DNA from: Knoellia koreensis
Lineage (GTDB): Bacteria; Actinomycetota; Actinomycetes; Actinomycetales; Dermatophilaceae
NCBI RefSeq assembly: GCF_013041615.1
Contig: NZ_JABEPQ010000001.1
Location: 1,542,976 to 1,606,975, forward strand
Length of the DNA: 64,000 nt
Direction of reading: 5' to 3'
Shown: one piece after another, positions 25,754 to 33,224 of the stretch
How positions within the stretch are numbered: position 1 is the stretch's first letter
Layout of the letters: every line of letters starts with the position of its first letter
Notes under the pieces: generated by a model
Database searches by the model: none
What the model saw: only the letters and a program-made list of their open reading frames with translations
What the model was told of the DNA's origin: nothing
Translations under genes and position numbers: made by a program

Positions 25754-26368
25754 TCAGAGGGTGGGCGGGGCCGGCGGCTGCTCCCGCTGCTGGGCTGGCT
25801 GCTGGGCTTGTTCGGCGGTCCGGGCGGCCTCCTGCTCGCGGGCCTGGCGGACCTGCTCCTGGGCTGCGGCCATGGGGTCCATCTTGGCGAGCAGCTCACG
25901 GGCCTGGGTGGCGAACTTGTGCTCGACGAGCACCTCGTACTGGGTGGCTACGACCTGCATGACGGAGGTGAAGTCGCGGTTGCCGCCGGTGATGGCGTAC
26001 CCGATGAGCGCCCAGATCAGACCGAAGATGGCGCCGAAGACGACGGTCATCACGACCCCGAGGAAGCCCGCCCCGTTGTTGGCCCCGAGCAGCGAGAAGA
26101 TCAGGCCGACGAACAGGCCGAGCCAGGCGCCCGACACCAGTCCGCCGACGGCGACGCGGCCGCGGGTGAGTCGTCCGGTGACGCGCTCGAGCTGCTTGAG
26201 GTCGGTGCCGACGATGAGCACGTTCTGCACGGGGAACTCGTGGTCCGACAGGTAGTCGACGGCCTTCTGCGCCTTTTCGTACGTGTCGTAACGTCCGAGC
26301 GACATGGGGTACTCGAGCGAGAGGACGGCGCGGTTGCGTGCCAGTGCGGCGGCGGGCTGCGTGCTCAT
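25754..26368 (-). CDS. General stress protein, YflT-like domain with glycine-rich membrane segment
   Basis: 204 residues. The N-terminus MSLGRYDTYEKAQKAVDYLSDHEFPVQNVLIVGTDL is the YflT/general stress protein 17M domain. It is followed by GLVSGAWLGLFVGLIFSLLGANN and FLGVVMTVVFGAIFGLIWALIGYAITGG, which form a membrane hairpin. The C-terminal 45 residues are Gln/Ala/Pro-rich and helical (QEQVRQAREQEAARTAEQ), likely cytosolic. Function unknown beyond stress association. ATG at 26368. Upstream lies a 156 bp spacer with repeat family B; downstream is the PIG-L gene on the same strand. Confidence 0.8.
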   Translation of the reverse strand: MSTQPAAALARNRAVLSLEYPMSLGRYDTYEKAQKAVDYLSDHEFPVQNVLIVGTDLKQLERVTGRLTRGRVAVGGLVSGAWLGLFVGLIFSLLGANNGAGFLGVVMTVVFGAIFGLIWALIGYAITGGNRDFTSVMQVVATQYEVLVEHKFATQARELLAKMDPMAAAQEQVRQAREQEAARTAEQAQQPAQQREQPPAPPTL

Positions 26369-26414
26369 GACCCCAGTCTGTCAAAGCCCGCTGGACATTG
26401 CCTGAACGCGCCGG

Positions 26415-26500
26415 CCCCAGCTTTTCCGCGTCATGCGGGAAAGCTGTCTTCGCTCGGGTTACTGACACGAGCGAAGCACAAGGTTCGCGTGCGAAGCTCC
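26415..26500. repeat. Multi-hairpin intergenic repeat family B, copy 1
   Basis: About 86 bp beginning CCCCAGCTTTTCCGCGTCAT and containing successive inverted repeats: CAGCTTT/AAAGCTG, CTTCGCTCG/CGAGCGAAG and a third TTCGC unit. It matches 38947-39033 at roughly 85%. Located between the acyl-CoA dehydrogenase stop and the stress-protein start, followed by a GTATGCCG word in reverse orientation. No ORF. Confidence 0.8.
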
Positions 26501-26524
26501 TCGGCGACCACGCGGCATACGGGC

Positions 26525-27736
26525 CTAGCCCTTGAGCTTGAACTCCTCGAGAAGTCGCCGGCCGATGATCATCTTCTGGATCTCCGCGGTGCCCTCGCCG
26601 ATCAACAGCATCGGCGCCTCGCGGTAGAGGCGCTCGATCTCGTACTCCTTGGAGTAGCCGTAGCCCCCGTGGATCCGGAACGACTGCTCGACCACGTCGG
26701 CACAGTTCTCGGCCGCCAGGTACTTCGCCATCCCGGCCTCGAGGTCGTTGCGCGCCCCGGCGTCCTTGAGCTTGGCCGCCTTGACCATCATCTGGTGGCT
26801 CGACTCGACCTTGGTCGCCATGTCGGCCAGCCGGAAGAGGATGCCCTGGTGCTCGGCGATCTTCTTGCCGAACGTCTCGCGCTGCTGGGCGTAGTCGATG
26901 CCCAGCTCGAACGCCCGCATCGCCACCCCACAGGCGCGCGCGGCCACGTTGACGCGGCCCACCTCGACCCCGTCCATCATCTGGTAGAAGCCCTTGCCGG
27001 GCTCGCCACCCAGGATCTGCGCGCCGGTGGTCCGGTGCCCCTCGAGCACGAGCTCGGTCGTGTCGACGCCCTTGTAGCCCATCTTCTCGATCTTGCCCGG
27101 CACGGTCACGCCCTGAGCCGTCTCGCCGAAACCGGGCTCCTTCTCCACGAGGAAGGTCGTCATGTTGCGGTAGACCGAGTCGGCGCCGAGGTCCGTCTTC
27201 ACCAGCACTGCAACGAGATTCGCGCTGCCACCGTTCGTCAGCCACATCTTCTGACCGGTGATGGTCCACTCCTGGTCGGCACCTTCACCAGCACCGGCTA
27301 CGGCCTTGGTGCGGATCGCGCTGACGTCCGACCCCAGGCCGGGCTCGCTCATCGAGAAGGCTCCACGGATCTCGCCGGTCGCCATCTTCGGCAGGTACTT
27401 CTGCTTCTGCTCCTCGGTCCCGTGCTGGAGCAGCATGTACGCCACGATGAAGTGGGTGTTGATGATGCCGCTCACCGACATCCAGCCGCGGGCGATCTCC
27501 TCGACGCACAGGGCATAGGTCAGCAGCGACTCACCCAGACCGCCGTACTCCTCCGGGATCATCAGCCCGAAGATCCCCATCTCCTTCATGCCCTCGACGA
27601 TCTCCGTCGGGTACTCGTCGGCGTGCTCGAGCTCCTGCGCGGCAGGGATGATCTGCTCGTCGACGAACTGCCGCACCAGCTTCAGCAGCTCGGTCTGTTC
27701 CTCGGTCAGGCCGTCGGTCGTCTGGAGTCGGGACAT
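26525..27736 (-). CDS. Acyl-CoA dehydrogenase
   Basis: 403 residues, full length. FAD and substrate motifs: FSMSEPGLGSDVSAIRTKA, MWLTNGG, KMGYKGVDTTEL, YAQQRETFGKKIAEHQ; the catalytic Glu lies in LLIGEGTAEIQKMIIGRRLLEE. The enzyme removes hydrogens alpha-beta to a CoA thioester and passes electrons to ETF. The sequence strongly recalls the dehydrogenase in the Streptomyces crotonyl-CoA reductase/ethylmalonyl-CoA cluster, so methylsuccinyl-CoA or a short branched acyl-CoA is a plausible substrate; this is inference. ATG 27736. The AraC/permease chimera ends 21 bp upstream on the same strand. Confidence 0.93.
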   Translation of the reverse strand: MSRLQTTDGLTEEQTELLKLVRQFVDEQIIPAAQELEHADEYPTEIVEGMKEMGIFGLMIPEEYGGLGESLLTYALCVEEIARGWMSVSGIINTHFIVAYMLLQHGTEEQKQKYLPKMATGEIRGAFSMSEPGLGSDVSAIRTKAVAGAGEGADQEWTITGQKMWLTNGGSANLVAVLVKTDLGADSVYRNMTTFLVEKEPGFGETAQGVTVPGKIEKMGYKGVDTTELVLEGHRTTGAQILGGEPGKGFYQMMDGVEVGRVNVAARACGVAMRAFELGIDYAQQRETFGKKIAEHQGILFRLADMATKVESSHQMMVKAAKLKDAGARNDLEAGMAKYLAAENCADVVEQSFRIHGGYGYSKEYEIERLYREAPMLLIGEGTAEIQKMIIGRRLLEEFKLKG

Positions 27737-27757
27737 GGTGGCGAGTATGCCGACGGG

Positions 27758-28738
27758 TCAGGTTTCCGGGTACCGCTGCGCCGTGTGAGCCTCCCCACCA
27801 CCTTGTCGCCGCGCCACGACGAGTCGGTAGAGGCACCCCGCCAGCAGCACGCAGAGCCGGCTGAGCACCGACGCCAGCGGCAACATCGCCGCCAACGTGA
27901 CGCAGCCCACGAGCCCCACCGCGCCGAGGAGTCGGGGCCAGTACCGATCCTCTGGTGGTTGGCGCAGCGCACTGAGGTTGGCGACGGCGTAGTAGACCAG
28001 CACCCCAAAGCTTGAGAAGCCGATGGCACCGCGCAGGTCGACCAAGGCAACCAGTGACATCACCACCAGGCCGATCACCACCTGGGCGGTCCGTGGCACC
28101 GAGTGTCGCTGCTCGATCTGCGCCAGCCGCTCCGGCAGGTCCCGCTCCCGCGCCATGGCCAGGGTCGTGCGCGAGACACCCGCGAGTAGGGCCAGCAAGG
28201 CACCGAGGCTCGCGGTCACGGCGCCCACCCGCACCAGGGGCTGCACCCACGCGGCTCCTGTCACGTCGAGGACGGCCAGGAGCGGCGACCCTCCGTCCAC
28301 CCCGCCTGCAGCGATGTCGACTCCCGCCCCGGCGGCCGGGATCCGCAAGCCGCCGGGTGGGTGGAAGTGCACCTGGTTCGGAGCCTCCAGCTGGTACCGG
28401 CCCGGCCGCTCCCGCCAGCTCGACGGCGTCATCCCGTAGGCGCGACGAAAGGCGCGCGTGAACGCAGCATGCGACCCAAAGCCGGCTTCGGTCGCGACAT
28501 CGAGCAGCGTGCGTTCGCTCGTCGTCATGCGGTATGCCGCCCGCTCCAACAGGATTCGCGCGAGGAACCTCGCGGGGGTCTCCCCCGAGACCGCCTCGAT
28601 GAGCCGGTCGTAATGGAACCTCGAGAACCCCGCCTCGGCGGCGAGCTCGGATCCGCGAAGCGACCCACCCTCCGGTCGCCCGAGGTCGTCCGCCACCCGC
28701 TCGACGAGATCGAGGAAGGGGTCGCTGCCGTTGGTCAC
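27758..28738 (-). CDS. Chimera: AraC-family regulator fused to C-terminal part of an APC amino-acid permease
   Basis: 326 residues in one open frame. Residues 1-112 are an AraC DNA-binding domain (FSRFHYDRLIEAVSGETPARFLARILLERAAYRM and VATEAGFGSHAAFTRAFRRAYGMTPSSWRE). Residues 113-134 (NQVHFHPPGGLRIPA) are the linker that in full-length relatives leads to a DinB-like domain. From about residue 136 the sequence switches to the last five helices of an APC permease: RVGAVTASLGALLALLAGVSR, ARERDLP, VVIGLVVMSLVALVDLRGAIGFSSFGVLVYYAVAN, LLGAVGLVGCVTLAAMLPLAS. The permease N-terminal half is absent. The junction is near nucleotide 28335. Probably a deletion fusion; a functional membrane-tethered regulator cannot be excluded. 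Confidence 0.75.
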   Translation of the reverse strand: MTNGSDPFLDLVERVADDLGRPEGGSLRGSELAAEAGFSRFHYDRLIEAVSGETPARFLARILLERAAYRMTTSERTLLDVATEAGFGSHAAFTRAFRRAYGMTPSSWRERPGRYQLEAPNQVHFHPPGGLRIPAAGAGVDIAAGGVDGGSPLLAVLDVTGAAWVQPLVRVGAVTASLGALLALLAGVSRTTLAMARERDLPERLAQIEQRHSVPRTAQVVIGLVVMSLVALVDLRGAIGFSSFGVLVYYAVANLSALRQPPEDRYWPRLLGAVGLVGCVTLAAMLPLASVLSRLCVLLAGCLYRLVVARRQGGGEAHTAQRYPET

Positions 28739-28764
28739 CCGTCCGGTCTACCACCCCTCGCGAC

Positions 28765-29121
28765 TCACCATGCCTGGCGTAGCTGACCGATCGTGGTGTT
28801 GAGATCGAGCCCTCGACGCTGGGCCGTGCGCGCCAGCAACATCGCGGCCGCCTGGAGCTCGTCCTCGGAGCGCCCGTCAGCCGCGGGGGGCTGCACAACC
28901 GTGCCATTGCGTCCCAGCGTGGCCACATGTCCTTCGGCCTCGAGCTGGCGGTAGGCCTTGGCGACCGTGTTCGTCGCCACGCCGAGGTCGCCGGCGAGCT
29001 GGCGGACGGTGGGCAACCTGCCTCCCGCGACGATTGTGCCGTCGGAGATCGCCGAGACGACGGTGGTCACAATCTGCTCATAGACGGGGACCGGCGAGCT
29101 CAGGTCGAGGCGGATCAGCAT
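28765..29121 (-). CDS. GntR family regulator, YtrA subfamily
   Basis: 118 residues. The winged helix is LSSPVPVYEQIVTTVVSAISDGTIVAGGRLPTVRQLAGDLGVATNTVAKAYRQLEAEGHVATLGRNGTVV, followed only by a short helical dimerisation tail (EDELQAAAMLLARTAQRRGLDL), as in YtrA-type regulators. These normally control ABC exporters; here the partner is the membrane gene immediately upstream, whose stop overlaps this ATG by one base. No ABC ATPase is adjacent. Confidence 0.9.
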   Translation of the reverse strand: MLIRLDLSSPVPVYEQIVTTVVSAISDGTIVAGGRLPTVRQLAGDLGVATNTVAKAYRQLEAEGHVATLGRNGTVVQPPAADGRSEDELQAAAMLLARTAQRRGLDLNTTIGQLRQAW

Positions 29122-29996
29122 CAGCGTGCCACCGCCTGCACGTGCTCCATCGCCCAGCGATGCTGGCTGTCGCTCATGGACACAAGCCCGAGCAGTGCGC
29201 TCAAGCCCAACCCCATGACCACGAGCCCAACCGACGGGATCCGCACCCAGCCCGGGATGGCGTCCGGAACCGCCGTTGAGGAAATCGCGAGCATCATGGC
29301 AAGACCGGTCCCCATTGCTGCGACCGACCCCAGACCGGCATACGCGTCACGAAGCAGCGTGGCGCGAAGGACCTCTGCCCACACAAGGCCGCCGTCGGTC
29401 GACACCGGCATGGCTCCGCGCAACGTCCGCCCGGCGAGCTGGTCGGCGGCCAGGCACGTGATCAGGCACGCCGCACTGACCGCTGCAGCGGCGAGCGCTG
29501 CCGCTTCACGTCGCTCGGCCCACCACAGCACCCCCACGACGACGCTCGCGGCGCAGACCCATGGGACGACGCGGGACAGGAAGGCCTCCAGTGGAGTCAG
29601 GTATCGCCTCAACTCCCGTGGCGACAACGAGGCGACCGGCGAAGCAACCGCAACACGACGCGCCCCGACCAAGTTGCCGATCAGGGCTCCGAACGACTGG
29701 CCAGCCGACACGGCGACGAACCCGACCATCACGAAGGGATCCGGCAGATCACTGGCCGCTGCGACGAGCACCAGGGCGGCCGCCCCAGCCACGGCGCCGC
29801 CGACCTGCGCGCCCAGCTGCCGGGCGGACAGCCGCGCGTACAGCGCCGGCCAGTCAGCTCCCGGCTCGGCCGGCTGGGTCGCGCGCGCGACCCTTGTGGC
29901 GGCGCGCATGACCGCACGGCGCCGCAGCACTGGAGCGAGCGGCAGCAGCAGTCCCGCCAGCACGGCGGCACCCAGCCACCATCCGACAGCTGACAT
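29121..29996 (-). CDS. Polytopic membrane protein in a GntR unit
   Basis: 291 residues, not recognised. Predicted helices: VGWWLGAAVLAGLLLPLAPVL, VGGAVAGAAALVLVAAAS, FVMVGFVAVSAGQSFGALIGNL, RVVPWVCAASVVVGVLWW, AAALAAAAVSAACLITCLA, SVAAMGTGLAMMLAIS and IPSVGLVVMGLGLSALLGLV, about seven in all. There is no nucleotide-binding motif. It resembles permease-like proteins encoded with YtrA regulators but lacks the usual ATPase partner. ATG 29996 behind GGGGGTCGGA. The downstream regulator is translationally coupled; the operator-like TTGT/ACAA site lies upstream. Confidence 0.65.
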   Translation of the reverse strand: MSAVGWWLGAAVLAGLLLPLAPVLRRRAVMRAATRVARATQPAEPGADWPALYARLSARQLGAQVGGAVAGAAALVLVAAASDLPDPFVMVGFVAVSAGQSFGALIGNLVGARRVAVASPVASLSPRELRRYLTPLEAFLSRVVPWVCAASVVVGVLWWAERREAAALAAAAVSAACLITCLAADQLAGRTLRGAMPVSTDGGLVWAEVLRATLLRDAYAGLGSVAAMGTGLAMMLAISSTAVPDAIPGWVRIPSVGLVVMGLGLSALLGLVSMSDSQHRWAMEHVQAVAR

Positions 29997-30005
29997 TCCG
30001 ACCCC

Positions 30006-30033
30006 CTTTGTCGCAGCTTGTAGTGCAACAAAG
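30006..30033 (-). promoter_or_regulatory. Candidate YtrA/GntR operator upstream of membrane-protein operon
   Basis: TTGT-AGTGCA-ACAA (30018-30031) is nested in a wider CTTTGT (30006-30011) / ACAAAG (30028-30033) dyad. It lies 10-40 bp upstream of the 29996 start, where a GntR dimer would repress its own operon. The rest of the gap to 30240 contains a strong ribosome-binding site and small ORF (see the RIO kinase entry). Confidence 0.45.
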
Positions 30034-30240
30034 TAGTCGCTTGGCAGCGGTCTGTCACGAGATCAGCAGACAACCACTGGACAGCCCTCGAAAACCGGTG
30101 GCGACCGCCGCTCCCCGCCTGCCACGATGACCGGACACCGCGGCACACACCGTGCCGCCACGGCTCCGAGGAGGGCGACATGTCCACGACGGTCCCGGGC
30201 TGCCTTCGCGCCCACCCCCTTCTCACGATGGAGTCATCCG

Positions 30241-31080
30241 TTGCACGCTTTTGGAGAGAGCCCCGAGTTCTCGTTCGACAGCCTTCCTGACGCGCCGCCC
30301 GAGGGCGAGCGCTGGTCGAGCTGGGACGGTGCCACGCACGGTCCGAAACCCCGACCCGAGTGGGTCATCACCGCCCTCGCCGCCGTCGAGGAGGACCTCG
30401 GTGTCCTCAAGACCGGCAAGGAGGCCGACGTCCACATCGTGCGCCGCTGGGTGCCCGACGGCACCACGAAACCGGCGCTGGACACGTGGATGGCGGCCAA
30501 GCGTTACCGCACAAGCGAACGGCGCATGTTCCACCGCGACGCCGGCTACCAGGAGGGTCGCCGGGTGCGTCGCAGCCGCGAGATGCGCGCCATGGCCCGG
30601 CGCACCGAGTTCGGTCGAGAGCTGCTGTCCGGGCAGTGGGCGTTCGCCGAGTTCGAGGCGCTGGGAACGTTGTGGGACATGGGAATTCCCGTCCCGTACC
30701 CCGTCCAGCTCAACGACCGCGAGATGCTCATGGAGTTCATCGGCCGCGACGGCGAGGCGGCACCACGCCTCGCCCAGACACGACCCGACCGCGACCTGCT
30801 GGTCGAGCTCTTCGAGCAGCTGCGCGCCGCCATGACCGCGCTCGCCCAGCGCGGCTGGACCCACGGCGACCTGTCGCCCTACAACGTCCTGCTCGACGGC
30901 GAACGCCTCGTCCTCATCGACTGGCCGCAGATCGTCGACATCATCGGCAACCCGCGCGGCTTCGAGTTCCTCGAGCGCGACGTCACCAACATGACGCGGT
31001 GGTTCACCGCCAGGGGCCTCGAGGTCGACGAGGGCGAGCTGCTGGGTGACCTGGTGGCCGAGGCCACCTCGCGCTGGTGA
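30241..31080 (+). CDS. RIO1-family atypical serine kinase/ATPase
   Basis: 279 residues from TTG 30241. Kinase motifs: VLKTGKEADVHIV (P-loop-like with K), KRYRTSERRMFH, RTEFGRELLSGQWAFAEFEALGTLWDMGIPVPYPV, LMEFIG (hinge), WTHGDLSPYNVLL (catalytic loop, HGDLSxxN) and LVLIDWPQIVD (metal-binding Asp, IDxPQ). In archaea and eukaryotes RIO proteins act in small-subunit ribosome maturation; the bacterial role is unknown. TTG has GGAG 8 nt upstream. ATG 30127 would add 38 low-complexity residues. A separate 36-codon ORF at 30180-30288 in another frame, with a strong GAGGAGGGCGAC site, overlaps the start. Confidence 0.85.
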   Translation: MHAFGESPEFSFDSLPDAPPEGERWSSWDGATHGPKPRPEWVITALAAVEEDLGVLKTGKEADVHIVRRWVPDGTTKPALDTWMAAKRYRTSERRMFHRDAGYQEGRRVRRSREMRAMARRTEFGRELLSGQWAFAEFEALGTLWDMGIPVPYPVQLNDREMLMEFIGRDGEAAPRLAQTRPDRDLLVELFEQLRAAMTALAQRGWTHGDLSPYNVLLDGERLVLIDWPQIVDIIGNPRGFEFLERDVTNMTRWFTARGLEVDEGELLGDLVAEATSRW

Positions 31081-31091
31081 CCACAGGCCCA

Positions 31092-31128
31092 GGTATGCCG
31101 CGTGGCCGGCTCGGCCACGCGGCATACC
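31092..31128. terminator. Perfect 17 bp hairpin made of two opposed GTATGCCG words
   Basis: GGTATGCCGCGTGGCCG (31092-31108) and its exact complement (31112-31128) with a GCT loop. It sits 11 bp after the RIO kinase stop and 17 bp before the next start. It would terminate RIO transcription; no T-run follows. The same extended arm sequence (GTATGCCGCGTGGCCGG) recurs as single arms at about 25725 and 39046. Confidence 0.8.
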
Positions 31129-31145
31129 GGGCATAACCTCGCCCC

Positions 31146-31925
31146 ATGGAGGTGACCAGGCGGACCCTCATCGGTGGGGCGATCGGTGCCGGCGCGCTCG
31201 CGCTGTCCGCTTGTTCCGGCGACGACCTCACCACCGACCGCGGCACCATCACCTCACGTCACTGGCCGGGCCGAAAGGTCAACTGGCGCTTCGCAATCCA
31301 GCGCGAGGGCGACTACGACAGCCGACCCACGGTGGTGGTCCTGCACGGCAAGGGCGGCAACGCCGACGCCGCATTCGACCTGGGCCTCCAGGACCACCTG
31401 AACGACAACCGGCTCAGCCTGGCGTCCATCGACGGCGGCAACCTCTACTGGCACCGGCGTCGAGGCGGCGACGACCCGGGTGCCGTCGTCGTCGACGACC
31501 TGTTGCCGATGCTGCCGCGCCGCAACGGCAACGCCGGCAAGATCGCCCTGCTCGGGTGGTCGATGGGCGGGTACGGCGCACTGCTGCTCGCGTCCCAGCT
31601 GGGCCCGGAGCGCGTCGCCGCGGTGGTGGCCGAGAGTGCCGCGCTGTGGACCTCCCCCGGCTCGAGCGCTCCCGGCGCGTTCGACGACCGGGAGGACTTC
31701 GAGGCCCACGACGTGTTCGCGCCGAAGCGCCTCGCGGTCCTGTCGCGGATCCCGGTGCGCCTCGACTGCGGTCGCGACGACCCGTTCGCCGCGGCCAACC
31801 GCGCATTCGGCCGCGCCCTGCCATCGGCCCACCTCACGATCGACGCCGGTGCCCACACGACGGGCTACTGGCGCGAGCACGCCTCGGCGCAGCTCGCCTG
31901 GGTGCGCCGCCAGTACGGCTCCTAG
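31146..31925 (+). CDS. Tat-exported lipoprotein, alpha/beta-hydrolase
   Basis: 259 residues. The N-terminus MEVTRRTLIGGAIGAGALALSAC has a twin-arginine motif, a hydrophobic core and a lipobox cysteine (LSAC, Cys about residue 23), so it is probably exported folded and lipid-anchored. The hydrolase core shows VVLHGKGG, the nucleophile elbow GWSMGGYG, DCGRDDPF (Asp) and GAHTTGYW (His). It belongs to the esterase D/enterochelin-esterase-like group; the substrate is unknown. Convergent with the L,D-transpeptidase, sharing the CTAG that ends both genes. Confidence 0.85.
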   Translation: MEVTRRTLIGGAIGAGALALSACSGDDLTTDRGTITSRHWPGRKVNWRFAIQREGDYDSRPTVVVLHGKGGNADAAFDLGLQDHLNDNRLSLASIDGGNLYWHRRRGGDDPGAVVVDDLLPMLPRRNGNAGKIALLGWSMGGYGALLLASQLGPERVAAVVAESAALWTSPGSSAPGAFDDREDFEAHDVFAPKRLAVLSRIPVRLDCGRDDPFAAANRAFGRALPSAHLTIDAGAHTTGYWREHASAQLAWVRRQYGS

Positions 31926-32908
31926 TAGACGGTGACCCGCCCGCCGATCGGCATGAGCCCATTGGCCCAGATCATGTCCATGGCGGCGTTGCTGACGCGG
32001 GCACAGCCGTGGGAGGCGGGGTACCCCGGGATCGACGTCGAACCGTGCACGGCGATGCCGCCGTTGAAGTAGCGGGGCCGCCACAGGTCACCGAGCGGGG
32101 CGCGGTCCATGCCGTCGACCGACCGGAACGTCTGGAACGACCCGGCCGGCGTGGTCGCGACAGCCGTGCCGCCGCTCTTGGTCTTGTAGGGCTGGTTGGA
32201 ACCGGTGCTGGTGTTGAGGATCATCGTCACCCGGCCACCGCGGACCACGAGCAGCAGCTGCCGCGCCTTGTCGATCTCGATGCCGGTCCCGCCGACCCGC
32301 GAGGCCGGGCGCACGCCGTTCTCGAGGGCCCGCGCCGTCGCCGGGCCGAACACGCCGTCGCGCCCGATGCCGGCCGCCTTCTGCAGTGCCATGACCGCCT
32401 GCGACGTGAGCTGGCCGTAGCTGCCGTCGGCCGCGCCGTTCCAGTAGCCGAGGTTGTTGAGCCGCTGCTGGACCTGCTGGACGTAGGCGCCGTCGTCGCC
32501 GGGCTTGAGGGTGTCCCCCGCCTGCGGCTGCGGCGGCGGCTTGGGCGTGGTGTTCGTGGGCTTGGGGGTGGGCCTCGGCGTGGGCTTGGTCGTCGGCTTC
32601 GGCGCAGTGGTCGTGGTCCGGCTCGGCTTGGCCGGGGGCTTGCTCGCGGAGGGCTTGGTCGGCGCGGGCTTGGTGGTCGTGCCCGCCGGCGGGGTGGTCG
32701 TGCTCGTGGCCGTCTGCGCCGGCTCCGTCGTCGTCTCGCTCGGCGCGGGGGCTGAGCTGCTCGAGGAGCTCGAGGGCATCCCGCCTGCCTGCCCGCCGTC
32801 CGTCGACGACCCCCCACCCAGCGACACCCCGCACGCACCGAGCAACAGCGTGAGGGCGAGTGCGCCGGCGACCCCCGTGCCGACACGACCGGTGTGCTTG
32901 CGATCCAT
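31922..32908 (-). CDS. L,D-transpeptidase lipoprotein with peptidoglycan-binding domain
   Basis: 328 residues. Signal peptide with lipobox (ALALTLLLGACG, Cys about residue 26). A long Ser/Thr/Pro/Lys stalk follows (TTKPTPRPTPKPTNTTPKP) that would span the wall. A PG_binding_1 domain (DGAYVQQVQQRLNNLGYWNG, SQAVMALQKAAGI) precedes the YkuD catalytic domain with GGIAVHGST and SHGCARVSNAAM (nucleophile Cys). It forms 3-3 peptidoglycan crosslinks or attaches surface proteins. ATG 32908 behind GGGGAC preferred; ATG 32923 adds five residues. Confidence 0.92.
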   Translation of the reverse strand: MDRKHTGRVGTGVAGALALTLLLGACGVSLGGGSSTDGGQAGGMPSSSSSSSAPAPSETTTEPAQTATSTTTPPAGTTTKPAPTKPSASKPPAKPSRTTTTAPKPTTKPTPRPTPKPTNTTPKPPPQPQAGDTLKPGDDGAYVQQVQQRLNNLGYWNGAADGSYGQLTSQAVMALQKAAGIGRDGVFGPATARALENGVRPASRVGGTGIEIDKARQLLLVVRGGRVTMILNTSTGSNQPYKTKSGGTAVATTPAGSFQTFRSVDGMDRAPLGDLWRPRYFNGGIAVHGSTSIPGYPASHGCARVSNAAMDMIWANGLMPIGGRVTVY

Positions 32909-33027
32909 GGTGTCCCCTTCCATGACCGCCCCCGGGCGGCCGAACGAAGTCTGCGGTCATGCTGACGCACGAGGCCACCGCCGGGTTGGCGCCACCACGA
33001 GAGAATCGCCGACCGTGACCAGAACGA

Positions 33028-33122
33028 GGCCTGCCGCCCCACGACGTGGGACGGCAGGCCCGGAAACTGGTGCGGCCGCCCTCCCCCCGAGGACGACCGC
33101 ACCCTCCTAGACGCGGGAGGGT
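33028..33122 (-). terminator. Two tandem hairpins in the 316 bp gap after the CitE-like gene
   Basis: Hairpin 1: ACCCTCC (33101-33107) / GGAGGGT (33116-33122). Hairpin 2: GGCCTGCCG (33028-33036) / CGGCAGGCC (33052-33060) with an inner CCCACG/CGTGGG stem. Read on the minus strand they follow the CitE-like gene stop and precede the transpeptidase promoter. The remaining gap (32909-33027, 33123-33224) shows only a GTATGCCG word near 33196 and no gene. Confidence 0.65.
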
Positions 33123-33224
33123 GACGAAAGGTTGCCCCGGTTGGGGACTTTTTTCGCGGACCTGTCGATGGCCGTTTCGGGCCGGTTTCGAGCGCTTGGT
33201 ATGCCGCGCCGCCGGGGCCTGCGG

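Noticed and set aside
25154-28015. 953-codon open frame on the plus strand across PIG-L, stress protein and dehydrogenase genes
   Set aside because: Mirrors the codon-position GC bias of three recognised minus-strand genes and has no recognisable domain.
29121-29996. The seven-helix protein as an ABC permease
   Set aside because: No ATPase neighbour and no permease coupling loop; kept as an unrecognised membrane protein.
32909-33027. Possible cyclic-di-AMP (ydaO) riboswitch upstream of the L,D-transpeptidase
   Set aside because: Actinobacterial wall-hydrolase genes often carry one, but the conserved ydaO sequence blocks are not present in this leader.
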